Made by a program: the position numbers and the translations under genes
Shown: piece after piece, positions 47,281 to 56,607 of the stretch
How the letters are laid out: each line of letters opens with the position of its first letter
Position numbering within the stretch: the first letter of the stretch is position 1
NCBI GenBank assembly: GCA_029975295.1
Contig: JARKPK010000156.1
Coordinates: 1 to 64,000, forward strand
Reading direction: 5' to 3'
DNA from: Thermoguttaceae bacterium
GTDB lineage: Bacteria; Planctomycetota; Planctomycetia; Pirellulales; Thermoguttaceae
DNA: 64,000 bases
The notes under the pieces: model-generated
Databases searched by the model: none
Told to the model about the DNA's origin: nothing
The model's input: the letters and a program-made list of their open reading frames with translations, nothing else

Positions 47281-47890
47281 GCGTATCCTGTCCGTGGTAA
47301 TTCCCCTTCCTCAATCGAGCCCGACGGCAAAATGGTTCCCCCCGGGCAAATTGGCGTCTCAGCACCGATTCAGCGTCTCAAAGCCGATTCGAAGGCGAAG
47401 ACGCCGGGTTCACCACATGGGGCCAATGTTTTTTCCAAAAAGGGCAATAGTTTCGGCCGATTATAGCGATCAATCTCGAGCAAGCATAGTCAAAACAGGC
47501 AAGGCCACGGGCGGGGCGGGGGCAGACCGGCGGTTGGAGTCGCACAGCGGTCTTTGCGATCCTCCTGCGCAAGACCAGCGATCCACCAAGGAACACGCTG
47601 GTCTCGACCCGAGGGCTGCCCCCGAAGTCTGCATAAACGACGACCATCAGGCGTCCCACGGCGGACGCAGTGCCGACGATGTGACGATTGGAAGACGATT
47701 GGAAGTGGACTGCCTAGGTGTCAGCAAAGGGCGGGGCCAGCCGGTAGTGAGAGTTCCGGCTTAGGAAGCGCCTCGGCAATTGCCAAATTGGACACGCCGG
47801 ATCGCGAGTTTTCTTGGCGCTTCCAACCGCGGCTGATAGACTTAGAGGGTGAGGGGGGGTCTGCGCGCAGGGTGCAACCAGGAGGGGGAG
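47281..47890. other. Divergent intergenic region between ispF and the toroid protein
   Basis: No gene is supported in these 610 bases. A TATAAT on the minus strand (47460-47465) may serve ispF, but the nearest TTGACT is 22 bases away, which is too far for a normal spacer. Confidence 0.4.
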
Positions 47891-49837
47891 ATGGCCGGCA
47901 GCGAATCGAATATTCAACCGGGCCCAGTCTATTTTCCTGGCGGTGTACCACCCCAGCCCCTCGGCCCGCAATCGCCGATGCCCGCACCTGTTCGGCCCGT
48001 TGCCGCTGTTCCCGGTGCGCCCCAGCCCGCCGTGCCGTCCGCCCCTGGGGTTCAGCCGAGTGGTGTGGTTCCCGGCTCTCCGGCCGCCTACCCAGCGGCA
48101 CAGCCCGTTGCCAACAACGCCCGTGTCGTGCCGGGCGCCGTGCCGGTTCAGCCCTCAGCCGTGCCTGTCCAGCCCGTTGCGCAACCCTACGCCGAGGGTT
48201 CATCAGCCGGTCAGCCCCGCGCAGCCACCGTTCCAACTCCGGCGGCAACCGCGGCGCGTTCGGCCGCTGCTGCTCGGCCGCAGGCGGCAGCGGGTCAACC
48301 GGCCCGTCCCCGACCTGTCGCCGCAGGAGCCGCGGGCCAAGCCCAGGCCATGGCCGGCGCGCAGGAAGGGGAAGAAGACGAAGACCTGTACGAAAAGGCC
48401 GTTCGGAACACGCCGCCCTGGCTGATCAGCACGGCTCTTCACATGCTGCTGATGATCATCCTGGGGCTGATCGCCGCAGGCGCGGCGGCCGTCGTCTCGT
48501 CGGTGGAACTGACTGCTGAAGCTGAAGAATCGGTGGACGACGAACTGATCTACGCAGAGCAGTTGGGCAACCAAGTCGAGATCGACTCACCCCTGGCTGT
48601 CGAAGACGACTTCACCGTGCAGAAGCCGGTTTTGGCTGAGGCGAATCTTCCGCCCGTCGAGAATCCGTTTGCCACCCCATTCAGCGAAACGGAGCCTTCA
48701 CCCGACGGAACAACGGCCGTCAGCGATATTGCGGCCAACGCAATCGGCCTGGCGCTCGATGGGCGCGACGCCGGCGTGAAGCGAGCCCTGCTCGGCCGCT
48801 ATGGTGGAAACGCGACCACGGAAGAGGCCGTGCTCCGCGGGCTCGAATGGTTGGCACGTCAACAGCAACGCGATGGCTCGTGGAGCCTTTCAGGGCCGTA
48901 TCGCGACGGAGTCGAAAAAGCGTTCGACAATCCTCAGGCGGCTACGGCCATGGCGTTGCTCGCCTTCCAAGGTTATGGCGATACGCACGTCGAGGGTCGA
49001 TTCAAGTCAAACGTCTCGAAAGGTTGGCAATGGCTCCTCAAAGAACAGAACGCTGACGGATGCTTCTTTGTGGAAGGCCCGTTCAACCACCGGTTCTATA
49101 CGCAGGGGCAATGCACCATTGCCGTGTGCGAAATCTTGACCATGACCAAGGACCAACGGTTCCGCGACGCTGCCGAACGGGCGGTGCAGTACTGCCTGAA
49201 GTCGCAAAGTTCCGAGGGCGGCTGGCGCTATAGTCCGAACGCCGACAGCGACCTTTCCGTCACGGGCTGGATCGTCATGGCCCTGCAAAGCGCACGGATG
49301 GCCGGGATTGAAGTGCCGGCCGACAATCTACACCAGGTCGAGCGTTTTCTCGACCGCATCGCTCAGGCCGACGGTTCGCGCTATCCCTACCAGAAAGGCG
49401 GCGAACCGAAATTGTCGATGACGGCTGAAGCCATGCTGTGCCGCCAGTATTTGGGCTGGCGACGAACCGACCAGCGGATGGTTGACGCAATGGATTGGAT
49501 TACCCGCGACGACAACCTCATCAGCTTTACGAAGAACCGCGATGTTTACTACTGGTACTACGCCACGCAAGCCTGCCACCACCTGGAGGGCGAATGGTGG
49601 AAACGCTGGAACACCGTGATGAGGCAGATCATGTGCGAGCAGCAGGTGAAAAGCGGTCCCGAGTCGGGCAGTTGGGATCCCTATCGCCCCAGCGAAGACG
49701 CTTGGACCCGGCACGGCGGCCGACTCTACGTCACTTGCTTGTCGATCTACATGCTCGAAGTGTATTACCGCCACCTGCCGATTTACACAAGGGTTTATAC
49801 CGACCTGCTCAAGTCGGGTCGGACACCGGGCACCTGA
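47891..49837 (+). CDS. Membrane-anchored prenyltransferase/squalene-oxidase-repeat protein
   Basis: This 648-residue protein has three parts. Residues 1-160 are Pro/Ala/Val/Gln-rich and look disordered. A single membrane segment (about 176-201, PPWLISTALHMLLMIILGLI) follows an acidic stretch. Residues 300-640 form alpha/alpha-toroid repeats of the prenyltransferase/squalene-oxidase type, with LEWLARQQQRDGSWS, GWQWLLKEQNADGCF, YCLKSQSSEGGWRYSP and GSWDPYRP. The catalytic DxDD of squalene cyclases is not evident, so it may be a binding or structural toroid, not a cyclase. GGAGGGGGAG precedes the ATG directly. Its last 29 bases overlap the convergent thiamine gene. Confidence 0.88.
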   Translation: MAGSESNIQPGPVYFPGGVPPQPLGPQSPMPAPVRPVAAVPGAPQPAVPSAPGVQPSGVVPGSPAAYPAAQPVANNARVVPGAVPVQPSAVPVQPVAQPYAEGSSAGQPRAATVPTPAATAARSAAAARPQAAAGQPARPRPVAAGAAGQAQAMAGAQEGEEDEDLYEKAVRNTPPWLISTALHMLLMIILGLIAAGAAAVVSSVELTAEAEESVDDELIYAEQLGNQVEIDSPLAVEDDFTVQKPVLAEANLPPVENPFATPFSETEPSPDGTTAVSDIAANAIGLALDGRDAGVKRALLGRYGGNATTEEAVLRGLEWLARQQQRDGSWSLSGPYRDGVEKAFDNPQAATAMALLAFQGYGDTHVEGRFKSNVSKGWQWLLKEQNADGCFFVEGPFNHRFYTQGQCTIAVCEILTMTKDQRFRDAAERAVQYCLKSQSSEGGWRYSPNADSDLSVTGWIVMALQSARMAGIEVPADNLHQVERFLDRIAQADGSRYPYQKGGEPKLSMTAEAMLCRQYLGWRRTDQRMVDAMDWITRDDNLISFTKNRDVYYWYYATQACHHLEGEWWKRWNTVMRQIMCEQQVKSGPESGSWDPYRPSEDAWTRHGGRLYVTCLSIYMLEVYYRHLPIYTRVYTDLLKSGRTPGT

Positions 49838-50912
49838 TCGCAACCTGCGATTCGGCCGCCGCGGCCAATCGCTGGTTCAATCGACGTGCAGCCTCGGCGG
49901 GCGAGGGCGATCCGACCACCGCGTGACTGACCGCTACGCGCGCGATGCCGCAGCCCAGCACGGCATCGAGGTTCTCTTCGGTGATTCCTCCGATGGCAAA
50001 CGCCGGCAGACGGATTTCTGCGGCGACAGCGCGCAACAACGGGAGCCCCGGATACGCATCGAATCCTTTCGTGACGGAAGGAAACGTCGGTCCAACCCCG
50101 ATGTAGTCGGCCCCGTCGAGAACGGCCTGACGCGCCTGCTCGATCGAGTGCGTAGAAACACCGACCATGCCGCCGGGGCCGAGCACGCGACGAGCGTCAC
50201 GAACGCTCAGTTCGCTTTGCCCGACATGCACGCCCGAAGCGCCGCTCAAGACAGCCAAGTCGGGACGATCGTTCACCACGCATAAGGTATCTGAACCTCG
50301 AACGATCTCGCTCATCGATCGCGCCCGATCCAGCAGATCGCGATCGGCCAACCGTTTGTCGCGCAATTGCAGCACGCCCACCCCGGCCTCGACCAACGAC
50401 TCGCACAAACGGCGGAAACGCTCGATCGACTCGCAGCCGTCCACGAGAACGTAAAGCCGCGTAGAGGCGAACCGAGACTGGTTCGAAAGCGACAACTGCA
50501 AGCTTCGCGAAAGAGTGTACACGTGATAGCGAAGCTGTTTCACCTCGGCGGCGCGTTCTGCATCGAACAGCTTCAGCCATTCTTCCAACGATCGGAGCGA
50601 CTCCTCCGCCCGCGCCCCGTTGGCGGCAACAACCTCCGCCACCCCCATCCGGCTCGACTCAGCCGCCGTGCTCAAACCGGTGCCCACGTCGCCAAGAGTG
50701 TTGCGAGCCTGAATTCGATGGTCGCTCGGGATGACGGCCGCCGCGGCGCACAGTTGATGCCGGAGGGCCTTGTAGCGGTCGGTCAAATGCCGATCGTCGA
50801 GCGCGAATCTCGCCACGTCTTCCAGCACTCGCAACGCTTCGCGGGCGCGGTTCTCGGCCGCATCGATTGCTCGAACCGCCGCGATCCGTTCGCCCGGACT
50901 CAAATTGTCCAT
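49809..50912 (-). CDS. thiE: ThiD2-ThiE fusion: thiamine phosphate synthase
   Basis: This 367-residue protein has two domains. The N-terminal part (about residues 8-140, AAENRAREALRVLEDVARFA and GDVGTGLSTAAESSRMGVAE) matches ThiD2-type HMP-phosphate kinase domains fused to ThiE in several phyla. The C-terminal part (about 152-360) is thiamine phosphate synthase: RLYVLVDG, VLQLRDKRL, VVNDRPDLAV, GVHVGQSEL, VGVSTHS, DYIGVGPTFPS and AIGGITEENL. It would make HMP diphosphate and couple it with the thiazole. The start is MDNLSPGERI at 50912 with AGGTGG upstream. The 3' end overlaps the toroid gene by 29 bases. Confidence 0.92.
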   Translation of the reverse strand: MDNLSPGERIAAVRAIDAAENRAREALRVLEDVARFALDDRHLTDRYKALRHQLCAAAAVIPSDHRIQARNTLGDVGTGLSTAAESSRMGVAEVVAANGARAEESLRSLEEWLKLFDAERAAEVKQLRYHVYTLSRSLQLSLSNQSRFASTRLYVLVDGCESIERFRRLCESLVEAGVGVLQLRDKRLADRDLLDRARSMSEIVRGSDTLCVVNDRPDLAVLSGASGVHVGQSELSVRDARRVLGPGGMVGVSTHSIEQARQAVLDGADYIGVGPTFPSVTKGFDAYPGLPLLRAVAAEIRLPAFAIGGITEENLDAVLGCGIARVAVSHAVVGSPSPAEAARRLNQRLAAAAESQVAIRCPVSDPT

Positions 50913-51202
50913 TTGTCCACCTGGCCAAACGCATGGATTGCGAAGCACCACCGGTTTCTATACCGATTGTCGCAAAACGACTTGTGCCCATCAATCCGGC
51001 AACAACGCCCCATGCTTGTTTACCTTGATCCGATACGGTCCGACGGTTACAATTCCAAAGCACGCAGACAATTGCGCCCAAGCGTCCTCGCACCACCACC
51101 CCCGCGAAGTGCGGTTTCTATCCACCGAACCGGGTAGTGAAGGCGACAAGGTAGAGCTTGGGCCACGGCATGGCGCATGATGGATCGTGCGGGAGGAATC
51201 TG

Positions 51203-51988
51203 ATGGGCAAGATGCCTTGGGCGGCTTTCCTTTGGCCGGGCCTGCCTTTTCTCTACCGCGGGCAAACATGGGGATTGGTCGTGGCTCTGGCCACGACGGC
51301 GGTGCTGAATTTGGCGTTGCTCAGCACGTTTGTGTGGATCGAGCTGCTCGGGCACGCCGTGCGTGTGGCTCTGTGGTTCGTGCTGGCCTCGGGATGGGCC
51401 GCTGCGGCATGGTGGGCTTGGCGGGCCCTGCACACCGACGCGGCACTGCCACCGGAACCGCCGACGGAACAAGGGTTTGCGTCGGCAATGCACCATTACT
51501 TGCGAGGCGACTGGTTTGAAGCGGAACGGCTGCTTGTTGGGCTGCTCACGCGCAACGAAGAAGACGTGGAATCGCGGCTGATGCTCGCCACGCTGCTCCG
51601 CCATCGCAAGCGATTTGACGAAGCGCTCGGGCATCTGGAGTTCCTTCAAGGGATCGAGGCCGCCGGCGCTTGGCACTGGGAGATTTGCCGCGAACGGCAA
51701 TTGTTGGCCGAGGCCGAAAACCGAGATGAAACCGCTGGGCCGGTTGGAACGGAAATAACATCAGAGCCGGAGCGACCAGACGACGGACAGTTGCTCGAAA
51801 GCGAACCATCCTCTGATCGGAGCCGCGCAACGACTGATTGTGGCACGGCGGGCCATGACGATTCGGGTTGCATCGATTGCAGCGAGGCGCTCGATTTTGA
51901 CGACGGCAGCAACCAAGGAGAGCTTGGCAACGAAGCGGCTTCGGGAAACCGATGGGGTCCTTCGCCCAAGTCGTTGCGCGTGGCATAA
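51203..51988 (+). CDS. Small membrane protein with TPR-like helix repeat
   Basis: This 261-residue protein has two or three hydrophobic segments near the N-terminus (about residues 5-20, 24-44 and 48-72). A soluble part follows (residues 90-165) with one TPR-like unit: AMHHYLRGDWFEAERLLVGL and LATLLRHRKRFDEALGHLEF. The last 90 residues are acidic and low in complexity. No function is recognised. The start at 51203 has GGGAGGAA 6 bases upstream. It is the gene directly before clpC (272 bases apart) and after the divergent thiamine gene. Confidence 0.85.
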   Translation: MGKMPWAAFLWPGLPFLYRGQTWGLVVALATTAVLNLALLSTFVWIELLGHAVRVALWFVLASGWAAAAWWAWRALHTDAALPPEPPTEQGFASAMHHYLRGDWFEAERLLVGLLTRNEEDVESRLMLATLLRHRKRFDEALGHLEFLQGIEAAGAWHWEICRERQLLAEAENRDETAGPVGTEITSEPERPDDGQLLESEPSSDRSRATTDCGTAGHDDSGCIDCSEALDFDDGSNQGELGNEAASGNRWGPSPKSLRVA

Positions 51989-52260
51989 TTGCGGCAGCGG
52001 GGGCAACACGGGAAAAATCGTCGTCCTCGCTCGGCTTCGGCAGGCCGTGAAAGCTAGTGTTGTGCGGATCGGCCTTTCGGCGTATTGCTGTCGGTTCGGA
52101 GTCGCTCGCTTGCCGAAGGCCGCCGGACAAAAGACCCGAGGGTTCGCCGGCGCGGGCCATTGCTTCTGCTCGCAACATGATGATCGACGTTAAGATAAGA
52201 GGCGCCTCCGGTCGCTTCAACGAGACTGGAATAACGTAGCACGTTTCGAGGTTATTGAAG

Positions 52261-54795
<2,535 letters not shown>

Positions 54796-55092
54796 TTCGG
54801 CGCCGCGACGGAAGAATCGCGCGAATCTGTTGCGTAGGCTGCTTGCGCGTCACGAACCGTCGCCGTGACCACCGCCGAAAAGCCTTTGCCCGGGTGCAGT
54901 CGCCGCCCGGGCGGTCGGCCCCGCAGTTCTGGCCGATGACCGCGCCGCCGATGGCCTGCCGCTAAAAGTCCGACGACTCTCGGACGGCGAGTCCGACTTC
55001 GGAGCGTCTGCGGAAACGCAGTGCTGCCGCGCCCGTTGCGATTCTTTGGAAATCGGGCGGTTGAATTCGTGAATTCCTCGAGGGGGGTGACC

Positions 55093-56100
55093 GTGCCGCG
55101 TCTGACGCAGTACGTATCGAGCACCGGCGTGCGAATCTATCGGATTCCCTGCCTCGCCTTGCCCGACTTGCCCCTGCGCGTTTATCTGCTCGTCGGCGCC
55201 GGCGAGCCAACCCTAATTGATGCCGGCAGCGGCATTGGCAACTGCTCCTCGGAAATTGTTGCGGGCATCGACCGAATCCGGCACGAGTTCAATGAACCAA
55301 TCGCTCCGTCCGACATTCGGCGCATCATTATCACGCACGCCCATCTCGATCATTTCGGCGGACTCAGTCAATTGGTTCGGATCATGCCCGCCGAGGTGGT
55401 CGCCCATCCGCTCGATGCCGGCGCGCTGGCGGCTTGGGAAGAATATGCCGTGATGAGCAAGCAGCGCCTCGGGCTGTTCTTCCGCGAAGCCGGAGTGGAG
55501 GCCCCCCTTGGCCAGCAGCTTCTGGCGGCGTCGCGGTTCGAACGAACCCGACTCACACCGGTGCCCGTCGATCGCTGGCTGTCGGATGGCCAAGAACTCG
55601 ACGGCATGAAGATCATCCATACCCCGGGCCACTCGGCCGGACATTGCTGCATTGCCGTGGGCGACGTCTTGCTGACGGCCGACCACATTCTCGCCCGAAC
55701 CGTGCCGCAGCAATGGCCCGAACGCATCAGCCCCTTTCTCGGCTTGTCGCACTACCTCCAGTCGCTCCAGCGAATCGAACAGGCCGACGCTTTCCGCCTC
55801 GGCCTCGCCTCGCATGAAGAAGCCATTCACAACTTGGCCCATCGCATCGACACGATCCGTCAAAGCCACCGCCGCCGGTGCGATCGTCTGCTGGGGTTCA
55901 TTGCCGACGCTAGGCAGCCGCCTACTGTGGCCGAACTCGCTCATCGGATGTATGGAGAGTTGGCAGGCTTTCGCGGAGTGCTAGCTCTGACCGACGTCGG
56001 CGCCCGAATCGAATACCTCCAACAGCTCGGAGAGGTTCGACTCGGCAATCTGGACGAAGTCGAGGCAGACCATCTGGCGCCATGGCGATTCGTCCGCTAG
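55093..56100 (+). CDS. MBL-fold metallo-hydrolase
   Basis: This 335-residue protein has the metallo-beta-lactamase fold: LIDAGSGIG, the metal motif THAHLDHFGG at about residues 81-90, IHTPGHSAGHCC and LTADHILA. After the core, a helical C-terminal domain of about 80 residues (from RIDTIRQSHRRRCDRLLGFI) matches the winged-helix-like tail seen in this group of hydrolases. The likely activity is a thioester or phosphoester hydrolase; no substrate can be named. The start is a GTG at 55093, chosen because GAGGGG lies 7-8 bases upstream and the protein core begins directly after. A GTG two codons earlier is possible. Confidence 0.9.
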   Translation: MPRLTQYVSSTGVRIYRIPCLALPDLPLRVYLLVGAGEPTLIDAGSGIGNCSSEIVAGIDRIRHEFNEPIAPSDIRRIIITHAHLDHFGGLSQLVRIMPAEVVAHPLDAGALAAWEEYAVMSKQRLGLFFREAGVEAPLGQQLLAASRFERTRLTPVPVDRWLSDGQELDGMKIIHTPGHSAGHCCIAVGDVLLTADHILARTVPQQWPERISPFLGLSHYLQSLQRIEQADAFRLGLASHEEAIHNLAHRIDTIRQSHRRRCDRLLGFIADARQPPTVAELAHRMYGELAGFRGVLALTDVGARIEYLQQLGEVRLGNLDEVEADHLAPWRFVR

Positions 56101-56177
56101 CAACCCTTTTGAGGGGGCGCACCGCTTGCGGCATCCGTCAGCCGACGAAGAATTCGGAAAGTTTTTACCAGCCGCAC

Positions 56178-56206
56178 TTGACATTATTGTTGCCGCAGAC
56201 AATAAT
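56178..56206 (+). promoter_or_regulatory. Near-consensus promoter of the candidate RNA
   Basis: A perfect TTGACA (56178-56183), a 17-base spacer and AATAAT (56201-56206, 5 of 6) form the best sigma-70-type promoter of the window outside the rRNA region. It stands in a gene-free gap, with the expected start at about 56213. Confidence 0.75.
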
Positions 56207-56212
56207 TCTCTT

Positions 56213-56472
56213 GGGTGAAGAACATCCTTGTCGCAGGCTCATGGCAAGCCTGTCGGGATGTGTGGGAAGCTTGTGGTGACTTCTTTCGGAGCCTCGTCGC
56301 GTTGGTGTGTGGCGCGGCGAGGCTCCACTGAAAAGAACAGCACGAGGCCGAAACGGTTCGTCCGCACCACTCAGTTTCGGTTGCACGAATCGATCGACCT
56401 TGCGCTTTGAATAGACCGTTCCCCCCGGTAGCGGCTGCACTCCGATGAGTAGTCGGGGTGCAGCCGTTTTTT
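56213..56472 (+). ncRNA. Candidate structured noncoding RNA of about 260 nt
   Basis: The transcript is framed by a near-consensus promoter and a strong terminator. Three stems lie before the terminator. Stem A: ACATCC/GGATGT (56222-56227 with 56256-56261) with inner CAGGCT/AGCCTG (56234-56239 with 56247-56252). Stem B: 14 pairs, GGAGCCTCGTCGCG (56288-56301) with CGCGGCGAGGCTCC (56313-56326), one G-U, loop of 11. Stem C: CCGAAAC/GTTTCGG (56348-56354 with 56374-56380). It lacks the hallmark sequences of SRP RNA, tmRNA, RNase P and 6S RNA. A 60-codon frame (56228-56410) ends 21 bases before the terminator stem, but has no ribosome-binding site and would have to code through stem B; an mRNA for a small basic protein is the main alternative. 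Confidence 0.6.
56432..56472 (+). terminator. Rho-independent terminator
   Basis: CGGCTGCACTCC (56432-56443) pairs with GGGGTGCAGCCG (56455-56466) with one G-U, loop of 11, then six T (56467-56472). It overlaps the far upstream part of the methyltransferase open frame and therefore argues against starts before 56473 for that gene. Confidence 0.85.
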
Positions 56473-56607
56473 GTTGCCACCATGCCCCCAATCCAAGTTG
56501 GCAGGCGCGGGGCATCTCGGGACCGGTATCGTATCGCGGATTCGTTCTTCTCGCGACGTTCGGGTTACGTCTTGTTGCCGTGGGTGGTTCGGGACAAAAT
56601 ACTGGAC

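Noticed and set aside
56184-56483. 99-codon minus-strand frame and 60-codon plus-strand frame in the candidate RNA
   Set aside because: The minus frame starts inside the terminator. The plus frame has no ribosome-binding site and would need to encode a 14-bp hairpin; it is kept only as an alternative.
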